64,000 bases of DNA from Streptomyces lincolnensis (GTDB taxonomy: Bacteria > Actinomycetota > Actinomycetes > Streptomycetales > Streptomycetaceae). A program made the translations under genes and the position numbers. The DNA lies in NCBI RefSeq assembly GCF_021173675.1, contig NZ_JAIHON010000003.1:707908-771907 (forward strand), read 5' to 3'. The stretch's first letter is position 1. Every line of letters starts with the position of its first letter. The notes beneath the pieces were generated by a model, which was given only the letters and a program-made list of their open reading frames with translations, was not told the origin of the DNA and ran no database searches. This document shows positions 34,675 through 43,117 of the stretch, in pieces.

Positions 34675-35949
34675 GTGTCCCTCGTCCCCGACCGCCGCGT
34701 ACTCGCCCTCGCCGACGATCTGACCGGTGCCGCCGAGACCGCGGTGGCACTCCGCCCGCCGGCCGGGATCCTGCTCGGGCCGGTCCCGGACCCGGTCCCG
34801 GACCCGGTTCCGGTCCCTGACCAGGGCCGGGCGCTCGTGGTCGACCTCGACTCCCGGCAGTTGCCCGGCGCCGAGGCGGCACGCGCGGTGCGCGCCGTCA
34901 CAGGCTCGGCCCCGGCGGGCACGGTGCTGTTCAAGAAGGTCGACTCGCTGCTGCGGGGCAACCTCGCCCCGGAGGCCACCGCCTACGCGGACGGCTGCCG
35001 CGGTGTGGTGATCGCGACCGCCCTGCCGGCGGCACAACGCACCGTGCGCGACGGCGTGGTCCGTCTGCGGGGCGTTCCGCTGCACGCGACACGCGCCTGG
35101 CAGGCGGAGTCCCGGCCGGCCCCGCGCTCCGTCCGGGACGCGCTCGGCGACCTGCCGACAGCGCCGCTGCCGCTCGCGGTCGTGCGTGGTGCGCGCCACG
35201 CGCTCCGGGACGCCATGGCTGCGCATTTCGCGCAGGGTCGGCACCCGGTGTGTGACGCGGAGACCGACGCCGACCTCGACGCGATCGCCGCGACGGCACT
35301 CGAACTGGGTCCGGGAGTACGGCTGTTGGGTACCGGCGGCCTGGCGGGCGCGCTCGGACGCGTGCTCGGGACACTCGGCGGTACCGCCGCTCCGCGGCAC
35401 GCGGATCCGGCCACGCTCGCAGGGACCCTCGGGCCGCCCCGCGGTCCCACCGCCCGCGGGCGGTCGCTGCTGGTCGTCGTCGGCACCGCCGAGCCGTCGG
35501 CCGCCGAGCAGGTCTCCCGCCTCGTCGCGGAGGGCGCGCACCAGGTGCCGTTCACCGCCCACGCGTTGCTGCGCACCCGGCAACGGGTCGAGGTCCGGCC
35601 CGGTGAGGTCACCGTGGTCCGCGTCGCCGGTCGTCCGGTCCTCGCACAGGCCCGCCGACTCGCCGCCGCGCTCGCCGACACCGTCGCCGAGGCCGCGCAC
35701 GACGGCGACCTGGTCCTGATCGGGGGCGAGACCGCCCGCCGGGTCCTGGACGCCCTGAGCATCACCCACCTGCGGCCCGTCGGCCAGATCCACCACGGCG
35801 CCGTGCTCTCCCACACCCCTGACGGCCGCCGGGTCGTCACCCGGCCCGGCAGCTACGGCGAGGCCGACTCACTGCTGCGCATCACCCGGGCCCTGCGCCC
35901 CGGCGGCGCACCTCTCGTTCCGACCGACCCCACAGGAGTAACCCCGTGA
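34675..35949 (+). CDS. Four-carbon acid sugar kinase family protein (DtnK/OtnK-like, 424 aa)
   Basis: DUF1537-type kinase phosphorylating acid sugars such as threonate or erythronate. The N-terminal ADDLTGAAETAVAL and LFKKVDSLLRGNLAPEATAY carry substrate-binding residues; the C-terminal nucleotide domain has LLVVVGTAEPSAAEQ and DLVLIGGETARRVLDAL. GTG 34675 with GAGGAGGT upstream. A short imperfect tandem repeat encodes PVPDPVPDPVPVPD near residue 37-50. Its stop overlaps the next start (GTGA). Kinase and PdxA-like dehydrogenase together are known to convert tetronates to dihydroxyacetone phosphate and CO2. Confidence 0.88.
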   Translation: MSLVPDRRVLALADDLTGAAETAVALRPPAGILLGPVPDPVPDPVPVPDQGRALVVDLDSRQLPGAEAARAVRAVTGSAPAGTVLFKKVDSLLRGNLAPEATAYADGCRGVVIATALPAAQRTVRDGVVRLRGVPLHATRAWQAESRPAPRSVRDALGDLPTAPLPLAVVRGARHALRDAMAAHFAQGRHPVCDAETDADLDAIAATALELGPGVRLLGTGGLAGALGRVLGTLGGTAAPRHADPATLAGTLGPPRGPTARGRSLLVVVGTAEPSAAEQVSRLVAEGAHQVPFTAHALLRTRQRVEVRPGEVTVVRVAGRPVLAQARRLAAALADTVAEAAHDGDLVLIGGETARRVLDALSITHLRPVGQIHHGAVLSHTPDGRRVVTRPGSYGEADSLLRITRALRPGGAPLVPTDPTGVTP

Positions 35950-36998
35950 ACGCTGCCCCCACTGCCGCCCCCGCCGAGCAGACCGCGTCCGGCGCACGCG
36001 CGCTCCCGGTCATCGCCGTGACCATGGGCGACGGCGCCGGCATCGGACCGGAGGTCATCGTGCCGGCACTGCTGCACCCCGACACGCTGCGCCGCTGCCG
36101 TCCCGTGGTCGTGGGCGACGCCGAACGCCTGCGCCGGGCGGCCGGCATCCTCGGCGTCGCGTGCGAGATCGTTCCGGTCGAGAGTCCCGCACAGGCGGAG
36201 TTCACGCCCGGCCGCGTCAACATCGTCGACCTCGGTCTGCTCCCCGCCGACCTGCCCTGGGGCGAGCTGTCCGCCGTGGCGGGCGACGCCGCCTACCAGT
36301 ACGTGCGCGTCGCCGCCGACCTCGCGCTGCGTGGCGAGGTACAGGGCATCTGCACGGCACCGCTGAACAAGGAGGCGCTGCACGCAGGCGGCCACCTGTT
36401 CCCCGGCCACACCGAACTCCTCGCCCACCTCACGGGCGTCGAGGAGGTGTCGATGATGCTGTCGACACCGAAGGTGAAGGTCATTCACGTCACCACGCAC
36501 ATCGGGCTGATCGACGCCGTCAACCGCATCGAGCCCGGCCTGGTGGAGCGCACCGTGCGCCGCGGCCACGAGGCGATGGTGCGCGCCGGGGTCCCGAACC
36601 CGGTGATCGGCGTGTGCGGCATCAACCCGCACGCCGGCGAGAACGGTCTGTTCGGATACGGCGAGGAGGAGACGAAGATCGTTCCCGCGCTGGAGGCCCT
36701 CCGCGCCGACGCCATCGACGCGCGCGGCCCGCTGCCCGCGGACACGGCGTTCTTCCTGGCCTCGCGCGGCGACTACGACCTCATCGTCGCGATGTACCAC
36801 GACCAGGGGCACGGCCCCGTCAAGGTCCTGGGCATCGAGACCGGCGTCAACCTCACCGTCGGCCTCCCCGTGATCCGCACCTCCGTCGACCACGGCACCG
36901 CCTTCGACATCGCGGGGACCGGACGCGCCGAGGCCGGTAGCATGGTCGAGGCTCTGCGCCAGGCCGCAGAGATGTCCGCCGCCCCGCCCGCCGGCTGA
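35946..36998 (+). CDS. PdxA-type dehydrogenase (PdxA2-like, 350 aa)
   Basis: 4-hydroxythreonine-4-phosphate dehydrogenase family. VTMGDGAGIGPEVIVPALLH begins the fold; metal-binding His residues lie in LFPGHTELLAHL, VIHVTTHIGLIDAV and AMYHDQGHGPVKVLG; CTAPLNKEALHAGG and RTSVDHGTAFDIAGTG also fit. With the preceding kinase it most likely oxidises a phosphorylated four-carbon sugar acid followed by decarboxylation, and does not serve vitamin B6 synthesis. GTG start within the kinase stop. Confidence 0.9.
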   Translation: MNAAPTAAPAEQTASGARALPVIAVTMGDGAGIGPEVIVPALLHPDTLRRCRPVVVGDAERLRRAAGILGVACEIVPVESPAQAEFTPGRVNIVDLGLLPADLPWGELSAVAGDAAYQYVRVAADLALRGEVQGICTAPLNKEALHAGGHLFPGHTELLAHLTGVEEVSMMLSTPKVKVIHVTTHIGLIDAVNRIEPGLVERTVRRGHEAMVRAGVPNPVIGVCGINPHAGENGLFGYGEEETKIVPALEALRADAIDARGPLPADTAFFLASRGDYDLIVAMYHDQGHGPVKVLGIETGVNLTVGLPVIRTSVDHGTAFDIAGTGRAEAGSMVEALRQAAEMSAAPPAG

Positions 36999-37063
36999 CC
37001 GGTGGGCATAGCCACCCGCACCGCATGACAGGGCACCACGGGACACCAGAGGAACGAACACCG

Positions 37064-37858
37064 ATGCCTGCGATCGGCTCCAAGGCCCGGCGCGACCGGA
37101 TCGTCCACCTCGCCACCACCACCGGCCTGGCGAGTGTCGAAGAACTTTCCAGACGGTTCGGCGTCACCGCCTCGACCATCCGCCGCGACCTGGCCAAGCT
37201 CACCAACGACGGCCGGCTCGCACGCACCTACGGCGGTGCGATGGCACTCACCGCCCACCCGGAGGCCTCGCTGCGCCAGCGCATCGGCGAGGCGTTCCCG
37301 GCGAAGCAGGCCATCGCCCGCTGGGCGGCTCAAGAGGTCAGACCGGGCGAGAACCTACTGCTCGACGCGGGCTCCACGGTCGGGGCGCTCGCCCACGAAC
37401 TGCGCACCGTCAAGGACATCACCGTCGCGACCACCGGCCTGACCGCGCTGCAGGCGCTGTCCGACGTCGAGACGATCCATGTGGAGTGCCTGGGCGGCAC
37501 ACTGCGCCCGCTGAGCCAGGGCTTCGTCGGACCGCTCACCGAGGCGGCGCTGGAACGCATGACCTTCGACCGCGTCTTCCTCGGCACCGACGGCATCTCA
37601 CCCGAACACGGCATCTGCGAAGCCGACTTGCGCCAAACGCGGCTCAAGGAACTGATGTCCCAGCGCGCCGACCACGTCTACGTCCTCGCGCACGCCGCGA
37701 AGCTCGGCCGTCGCCCCTTCCACGCCTGGACCCCTCTGCGCGAGGGCTGGACCCTCGTGACGGACGACTCCGCGGACCCTCGTGTCCTGGACGAGCTGCG
37801 GGCCAGGGGCATGACCATCGTCCTGACCCAACCGGCACCGATGACCGAACATCCCTGA
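37064..37858 (+). CDS. DeoR/GlpR family transcriptional regulator (264 aa)
   Basis: N-terminal winged HTH with GLASVEELSRRFGVTASTIR, then RDLAKLTNDGRLARTYGGAM, and a C-terminal sugar-phosphate-sensing domain (GENLLLDAGSTVGALAHELR, FDRVFLGTDGISPEHGICEADL, ADHVYVLAHAAKLGRRPF). ATG 37064 is used because AGAGGAA lies upstream and the HTH begins soon after; an earlier ATG at 37025 has no such site. Last gene of the plus-strand unit; probably represses both divergent operons until a sugar-acid phosphate is made. Confidence 0.9.
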   Translation: MPAIGSKARRDRIVHLATTTGLASVEELSRRFGVTASTIRRDLAKLTNDGRLARTYGGAMALTAHPEASLRQRIGEAFPAKQAIARWAAQEVRPGENLLLDAGSTVGALAHELRTVKDITVATTGLTALQALSDVETIHVECLGGTLRPLSQGFVGPLTEAALERMTFDRVFLGTDGISPEHGICEADLRQTRLKELMSQRADHVYVLAHAAKLGRRPFHAWTPLREGWTLVTDDSADPRVLDELRARGMTIVLTQPAPMTEHP

Positions 37859-37917
37859 ACTCCGGTCTGTCGAGCGGACATTCGGTCTGCGCGGTCCTGC
37901 CGGCCGCGGACACGGCC

Positions 37918-37937
37918 GGGGCGGCGACAGCCGCCCC
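37918..37937 (+). terminator. Hairpin terminator after the DeoR gene
   Basis: GGGGCGGC-GACA-GCCGCCCC, a perfect 8-bp GC stem with a tetraloop, 60 bases after the stop. It also lies just past the end of the LacI relic on the opposite strand, so it could act in both directions. Confidence 0.6.
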
Positions 37938-37946
37938 GTCACTGCG

Positions 37947-38300
37947 GAGGCCGCACCGACTCCTGGATCACCAACTGGGTGCTCAGGACCACGTGATCGT
38001 CGCCCTGATGGTGTCCTCACGGTCGAGCGCCAGGCGTACGGCGGTCCGTCCCAGTTCCTCGTACGGGACCCGGACCGTGGTGAGGGCCGGTGTCAGGTCC
38101 GCGGCGTGGGGGACGTCGCGCACCCGGCGGTATCCCGAGGCGCGGGTGTACAGGCCGGACAGGTCGAGGTCCTCCTCGTACGGGAGCGAGTGGGCACGCG
38201 GCGCGGTGAGATGGCCGTCGTGGCGCTGTTCGGCGAGGAGGTGCGAGGTGGCCTGGAACGCGCCGCCCCGGTTGTCGTAGTCGACCACGGTCGCGTGACG
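37947..38300 (-). pseudogene. LacI-family regulator fragment with frameshift
   Basis: Contains VVDYDNRGGAFQATSHLLAE, YEEDLDLSGLYTRASGYRRV and VPYEELGRTAVRLALDRED, the ligand-binding half of a LacI protein. The last part (VVLSTQLVIQESVR) is in another frame, showing a frameshift near 37990. The HTH and first third are missing. Confidence 0.75.
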
Positions 38301-38697
38301 TGCAGATGGGAGCGCGGATGCGCGCAGCCACCTGCGCGACGGCGGCTTCTGGACGCGCATCTCGCGCCCTTCGCCGGCTCCTAAGCCTTTTGGCGCAGCA
38401 GGTCGGGGCGGGCTCGGTCAGGGGGTTCCTGTCTCACCGTTGTCATATTTCTTCTGACGGCCCGCTGAGCCCGCCGCACCACCCGCGAGTGCCGAATCGA
38501 AGTGACCACGCATTCGCGACCTCGCCTCGACGCATCACCAGCCGGCCCCGGCGCCGCAACGGGCTCCGTCGACGGTCCGCCGACGTGATCAGGCGGAGAT
38601 TTCGTGAAGAGTCGGCAGTGGCGTCCACGACAAGCAGAGCATGACGAGTGCGACCTGTCATGTACCAGATCAGTGGCATTTCACTCGGGAGTTGCGG

Positions 38698-39168
38698 ATG
38701 AAGCGTTTGCGGAGAACACAGCTGCTGGGCCTTGGTGTCATGGCGCTGATGCTCGGGATGGTCGCCGCGCCCGCCGCCCAGGCGGCACCGGCTGGGGCGG
38801 CCGCGCCCAGCGCCGTTGAGTGCAGTGGCAGTTGGGACGGCAAGACGTATTGGGCCAAGAGTCCCTCGGGGGCCAACGGCGGCGGCTACGCGCGTACCTA
38901 CTGGAACGCCTCGACCAAGCGCAACTGTGCGAAGTTCTGGTCCAGTCCCTACGACGGGCTGGCGTCGAACATCAAGCTGTACCTCCACGACGAGAGCGGC
39001 GACTACATAGCCGACCCGCCGCCGGAACACCCGGAGAACTACCACTACTACGCGGGCCCGCTCTACACCTGGTTCGATGCGACCGGTCACTGCATCCACC
39101 TGAGCGGCTCGCTGGTCCGGGGCGGGGTGACCTACCGCCTCAGCACCGGGGACATCCGCTGCGGCTGA
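38698..39168 (+). CDS. Small secreted protein (156 aa)
   Basis: Signal peptide MKRLRRTQLLGLGVMALMLG with a cleavage site near AAQA-APAG. The mature part has four Cys (in VECSGSW, KRNCAKF, GHCIHL, IRCG), probably two disulphides, and many aromatic residues (TYWAKSPSGANGGGYARTYW, EHPENYHYYAGPLYTWFDA). The function is unknown; the form is that of small extracellular Streptomyces proteins. ATG 38698 follows GGGAG by six bases. Confidence 0.78.
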   Translation: MKRLRRTQLLGLGVMALMLGMVAAPAAQAAPAGAAAPSAVECSGSWDGKTYWAKSPSGANGGGYARTYWNASTKRNCAKFWSSPYDGLASNIKLYLHDESGDYIADPPPEHPENYHYYAGPLYTWFDATGHCIHLSGSLVRGGVTYRLSTGDIRCG

Positions 39169-39209
39169 CCTCTGGTCGTGTCCCCCCCGCAACCCGCATG
39201 TGACGGCGC

Positions 39210-39540
39210 GCTGTCGGCTGGTCCTGGGCGAGGTTCCTCGGCCGCGAACGAACGGGCCAGGGGCGGGATCACGAGGTCGAGGGTGCCGGTGCTCGGGACC
39301 GCGACGGTCTGCGCGTCGCGCGCGTCGAGCACTTCGTCGGTCAACCGCTGGGTCATGCGTGGGACTTGGGCCGGAACACCTCAACCAGCTTGCGGCGTCC
39401 GGCTTTCCGCAGGGCGGCTGACGATCCGTAGCGTTCCAGCAGCCAGATCACCACGGGGTGGTCCAAGCGCGGGCCCGGAACGCGCTCCAGGCTGGGGTGG
39501 AACGGGGTGAGCAGGCCGTGTATCCGGTGCGAGGTGCGGG
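39210..39540 (-). pseudogene. IS110-family transposase middle fragment with frameshift
   Basis: One frame gives HRIHGLLTPFHPSLERVPGP, RLDHPVVIWLLERYGSSAAL and RKAGRRKLVEVFRPKSHA; a second continues MTQRLTDEVLDARDAQTVAV and PSTGTLDLVIPPLA. Together these are the middle of an IS110 transposase, broken by a frameshift near 39355 and lacking both ends. Confidence 0.85.
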
Positions 39541-39587
39541 TCGCCTCGGGCCGCGCGGGCGGTCGATCTGGCGATAGCGTGATCCTC

Positions 39588-40388
39588 ATGACGGCTGAAG
39601 ACGAGGTGTTGGTCGGCGGCATGATGAACGCGGGGGCGGTCTTCCGCCGGGGGGAGTTGGTGGAGCGACCGGCGCCGCGCAACGCGCACGCCCTGCATGC
39701 CTATCTCCGTGCGTTGAAGGAGCACGGCTTCGACGCGGCGCCGACCCCTGTCGGTCTCACCGCGGATGGCCGTGAGCAGCTGACTTTCATCCGTGGTGAC
39801 GTGGCTCTGCCACCGTTCCCGGACTGGGCGATGACGAGTTCCGCCCTCGCATCGGTGGGGAGCCTGCTGCGGCGTCTGCATGCGACCAGCGCGGCCGTCG
39901 CGGTCGACACCCGCGCCGCGTGGCCCCCGGACCTCGCCGACCCGGAGGGGGGAACGATGTTGTGCCACAACGATGTGTGCCCGGACAACGTCGTCTTCCG
40001 TGACGGTCGCGCCGCGGCCCTGATCGATTTCGACCTGGCGGCCCCGGGCCGTGCCCTCTGGGACGTCGCCATGACCGCCCGCTATTGGGTGCCGATGCTT
40101 GATCCCCGGTCCGCGGCCGCCTTCTATCCTCCCGGGCTGGATGCGGCCGCACGGCTGCGGATTCTCGCCGACAGCTACGGCCTCTCGGCGCGGGACCGCG
40201 CCGAGTTGCCCGGCGTCATCGAGCAGGCCACGGAGGTCTGCCGGGCCTTCGTCGCCCGCCGCGTCACCGGCGGAGATCCCGTCTATCTCCAGGCGTTGGC
40301 CGAGCGTGGTGGATGGGAACGCTGGGATCGCATGCAGACCTGGCTGGTGGACCACCGTCAGACGTTCACAGCTGCCCTGCTGAACTGA
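39588..40388 (+). CDS. Aminoglycoside-phosphotransferase-like (APH family) protein (266 aa)
   Basis: Catalytic loop GTMLCHNDVCPDNVVFRDG and the metal-binding ALIDFDLAAPGRALWDVA are both intact. The N-terminal lobe is short (begins MTAEDEVLVGGMMNAG). The family phosphorylates antibiotics, choline, homoserine and other small molecules; nothing here identifies the substrate. ATG 39588 is preferred over upstream frames that run into the IS110 relic; the ribosome binding site is weak. Confidence 0.8.
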   Translation: MTAEDEVLVGGMMNAGAVFRRGELVERPAPRNAHALHAYLRALKEHGFDAAPTPVGLTADGREQLTFIRGDVALPPFPDWAMTSSALASVGSLLRRLHATSAAVAVDTRAAWPPDLADPEGGTMLCHNDVCPDNVVFRDGRAAALIDFDLAAPGRALWDVAMTARYWVPMLDPRSAAAFYPPGLDAAARLRILADSYGLSARDRAELPGVIEQATEVCRAFVARRVTGGDPVYLQALAERGGWERWDRMQTWLVDHRQTFTAALLN

Positions 40389-40529
40389 CCGGCGTAGACG
40401 TGCGCAGCATGCCGGCGCTTGCACGTGCCGTCGTGCCCGGCACAACGGCTGCGAGGGGATCGCGCGACCACCTGCGGATCACGGTCCAGCAGGATCAGCC
40501 GGTCCTTCTCACGTCACGGCTCCCACGCG

Positions 40530-40637
40530 GGCGGGCGCGACCTGCCCTGCCTGGTCCTGGACCTCGACGCCACCCTGGTCACCTACCACTCCGAGAAGGA
40601 GCAGGCAGCCGCCACCTACAAGCGCGGCCCCCCGTGA
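40530..40637 (+). pseudogene. IS1380-type transposase fragment
   Basis: GGRDLPCLVLDLDATLVTYH, then SEKEQAAATYKRGPP, matches the conserved DDE segment of IS1380 transposases (V.D.DATLVT.HSEKE.AA.T.K). About 35 codons remain. Confidence 0.65.
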
Positions 40638-40701
40638 TCGGCCCAGTTCAGCTCAGCCACGCCAACCGAAACGGGGAGGCTAGTGGCACATCCCGGTGCC
40701 G

Positions 40702-41277
40702 TCAGGAAGGTTCCGCGGGCGTGGGCCCCAGAGCGCGGATCGCGAGATCGATCGCGGCGGTCAGACGCTCGATGTCGTGGCCGGCGCGTTCCCGCACCCG
40801 CAGGCCGAGCACCGTGGTGAACAGCAGTTCCACGGCGTCGTCGATGTCGAGGCCGGCGGTCAGTTCGCCACGGTCACGGCCCTCGGCCAGGGCTGAGCGC
40901 AGGGCCCGCTGGGTGACCTCGAAGGCGGCCTCGGTCCGCTGACGGACCTTTTCGTCGGTGGTGCCGAGCTCGGTGGCGGCGTTGACCACGAAGCACCCGC
41001 GGCCGGGCGTGCCGTCGGCCGGGCAGGTGACCAGCCACAGCATCCATTCCCGCAGCACCTCCCGTACGGGACGGTCCGCCGCGTCCAGCCGCTGCCGGGC
41101 CTGAGCCGACTCGGTGGCCCGGTAGTGGTCGAGCGCGCGCAGGAACAGCGTGTGCTTGTCCGTGAACGTCCGGTACAGGCTGCTGGGCGTGAGTTCCAGC
41201 TCGTCACCCAGGTCGCGCACCGAGGTGGCGTGGTAACCGCGTTGCCAGAACAGCTCGGTGGCCGACGTGACCGCGGA
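40702..41277 (-). pseudogene. TetR regulator lacking its 5' end
   Basis: The frame is open down to 40702 and reads ATELFWQRGYHATSVRDLGD, ELELTPSSLYRTFTDKHTLF (HTH), then a typical ligand domain with PADGTPGRGCFVVNAATELG and HDIERLTAAIDLAIRAL. A TGA at 41278-41280 precedes it and about 15 residues with the normal start are missing. A downstream GTG at 41220 could give a 172-residue product without helix 1. The lost piece ends exactly where an MFS fragment begins on the other strand. Confidence 0.75.
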
Positions 41278-41481
41278 TCAAGTCCGCCCCGAAGGCTGTG
41301 GAAGCGGCCTCCTCGCTGTGGGTGGCGGTGTTCAACCTGTCCATCGGTCTCGGTGCGCTGGTCGGCGGCGTCATCGTCGACACGCTCACCCTCCAGGGCG
41401 CGCTGTGGCTCGGCGGCGCCTGCGCGCCCTCCTCGCGCCCTGGCGATCCGGACAGCCCGCCCCGACGACGCCCTGCGATGA
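41277..41481 (+). pseudogene. MFS transporter C-terminal fragment
   Basis: KSAPKAVEAASSLWVAVFNL and SIGLGALVGGVIVDTLTLQG, then ALWLGGAC, is the end of an MFS drug-efflux protein (last two TM helices). A frameshift follows, with the remaining ALAIRTARPDDAL in another frame. More than 300 N-terminal residues are absent. The neighbour on the other strand is a tetR gene missing its start, so both lost their 5' ends in one deletion. Confidence 0.7.
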
Positions 41482-41555
41482 CCGAGCCCATCACAGGGCC
41501 CATCGGGGTACGTAGCCACAGGGCGCCGGCCGGCGTGCCCTTCGGACGGACGAGG

Positions 41556-42053
41556 CTACTTTCGAAACACGTCCTGGGCCGCGATACGGTTCAGTATCGT
41601 CTGCCCGATGTCCCGTAGCTGTGTCAGCTGTTCGGGGCTGAGCGCGTCGATCACCAGGTCGCGGACCGTCTCCACGTGGCCGGGCGCGGAGGCTACGACC
41701 TTGGCGTAGCCCTCGTCGGTGAGCCGGGCCTCGGTGTAGCGGCCGTTGTGGGAACAAGGGGCGCGGCGCACCCAGCCGCGTTCCTCCAGGCGCTTGACCA
41801 CGTGCGAGAGCCGGGACAGGGACGCCGTGCTCAGGCAGGCCAGATCGCTCATCCGCAGGGTGTGGTGCGCGGACTCGGAGAGGGCGGCCATGACCACGTA
41901 CTCGAAGTGCGTGATCCCGGCGTCGCGCTGCATCTGGCCGTCCAGGGCGGAGGGGAGCCGCAGCAGCACCCCGACCAGGGCGTGCCAGGCCTCCCGCTCG
42001 GCCGCGTCCAGCCAGCGGGGCCCGCTCGCCGTGTCGTCGGGGCCGTCGTGCAT
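41556..42053 (-). CDS. MarR family transcriptional regulator (165 aa)
   Basis: Winged-helix protein with VLLRLPSALDGQMQRDAGIT, HFEYVVMAALSESAHHTLRM, SDLACLSTASLSRLSHVVKR (recognition helix) and the wing LEERGWVRRAPCSHNGRYTE. The ending RIAAQDVFRK closes the dimerisation helices. Divergent from the dioxygenase gene, with two TTGA-TCAA dyads in between, so it probably represses both. Confidence 0.9.
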   Translation of the reverse strand: MHDGPDDTASGPRWLDAAEREAWHALVGVLLRLPSALDGQMQRDAGITHFEYVVMAALSESAHHTLRMSDLACLSTASLSRLSHVVKRLEERGWVRRAPCSHNGRYTEARLTDEGYAKVVASAPGHVETVRDLVIDALSPEQLTQLRDIGQTILNRIAAQDVFRK

Positions 42054-42073
42054 GGGCGCAGTCTAGGTGATCG

Positions 42074-42120
42074 CTTGACCCTTCAAGTCAAGGCCGTCTA
42101 GGTTGTGGTTGAAGCGTCAA
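42074..42120. promoter_or_regulatory. MarR operators and dioxygenase promoter
   Basis: Dyads CTTGAC-CCTTCAA-GTCAAG (42074-42092) and TTGA-AGCG-TCAA (42109-42120). TTGACC (42075-42080) and TAGGTT (42099-42104), 18 bases apart, look like a vegetative promoter reading towards the dioxygenase. MarR binding would cover both elements. Confidence 0.65.
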
Positions 42121-42160
42121 GTCAGGCGCCGCCCGCGCTGGGACGCACCCAAGGACTGGT

Positions 42161-43042
42161 ATGAACTCCATCCTCAACCCCGAGGTGCCCGGTGGGGCGT
42201 ACGACCGGTTCCTGGTCGACGCGATACCGCGGGCCCGCACCCAGCGCCCCTGGACACCCGAGGACGGACCGCTGCCCGCGCTCTACCTCAGTCATGGGGC
42301 ACCCCCGCTCTTCGACGACGGGCCGTGGCTGTGCGAACTGTTCGAGTGGGCGCAGTCCCTGCCCAAGCCGAAGAGCATCCTGATCGTGTCCGCGCACTGG
42401 GAGTCCGCCCCGCTGTCCTTGTCCGCACCGGCCGCGCACACCCCGCTCGTCTACGACTTCGGGGGCTTCCACCCGCGCTACTACACGATGCGGTACGACA
42501 CCCCCGACGCGACCGTGCTCGCCCGCCGGGTCGCCGGAACCATGCCGGACGGCGAACCGGTCCACCAGCACGCCGGCCGAGGGCTCGACCACGGGGCCTG
42601 GGTGCCGCTGATGGCCATGTACCCGCTGGCCGACATCCCCGTACTACAGCTCAGCATGCCCACCCAGGATCCCGAGCGGCTCCTCGACATCGGCGCGCGG
42701 CTGAGGCCGTTGACCGAGGAGGGCGTGCTGGTGATCGGGTCCGGCTTTATGACGCACGGGCTGCCGTTCATCACCCGTGCGATGCTCGAAGGCCAAGTCC
42801 CGGGCTGGTCCGCCGACTTCGACGCCTGGTCCGCCGACGCCCTCGCACGCGGCGCCGTGGACGAACTCGCCGCGTTCCGGACGAGGGCGCCCGGTATGCC
42901 GTACGCCCATTCGGCCGTCGACCACTACATCCCGCTGTTCATCACCCTGGGCGCCGCCGCGCACCCCGACCGGCCGGTGCGGACCACCGTCGAGGGGTAC
43001 ACGGTCGGCTTCTCCAAGCGCTCGTTCCAGACCGCTGTGTGA
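42161..43042 (+). CDS. DODA-type extradiol dioxygenase (293 aa)
   Basis: YgiD/DOPA 4,5-dioxygenase family, class III ring-opening enzyme. Zn/Fe ligands: His in LYLSHGAPPLFDD, His in ILIVSAHWESAPLSL, and the conserved HQHAGRGLDHGAWVPLMAMYP, then SGFMTHGL and VDHYIPLFITLGAA. The start is a normal ATG about 57 bases after the -10 element. It may cleave a catechol-like compound. The mycothiol-dependent isomerase-like gene follows 75 bases later, a usual partner in aromatic breakdown. Confidence 0.9.
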   Translation: MNSILNPEVPGGAYDRFLVDAIPRARTQRPWTPEDGPLPALYLSHGAPPLFDDGPWLCELFEWAQSLPKPKSILIVSAHWESAPLSLSAPAAHTPLVYDFGGFHPRYYTMRYDTPDATVLARRVAGTMPDGEPVHQHAGRGLDHGAWVPLMAMYPLADIPVLQLSMPTQDPERLLDIGARLRPLTEEGVLVIGSGFMTHGLPFITRAMLEGQVPGWSADFDAWSADALARGAVDELAAFRTRAPGMPYAHSAVDHYIPLFITLGAAAHPDRPVRTTVEGYTVGFSKRSFQTAV

Positions 43043-43117
43043 CACCGACCGCGGTGTGACACCGGCGTCCGTGTGACGACAACACCGAATCAGATCGCCT
43101 TCATTCGGGAAACGAAC

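Noticed and set aside
31988..34723. A 911-codon plus-strand frame opposite the importer genes
   Set aside because: Low-complexity Gly/Glu/Asp/Val-rich shadow of well-identified permease and binding-protein genes.
34780..34825. Short tandem repeat in the kinase gene (PVPDPVPDPVPVPD)
   Set aside because: Small in-frame repeat in a loop; no sign of a CRISPR, minisatellite or site.
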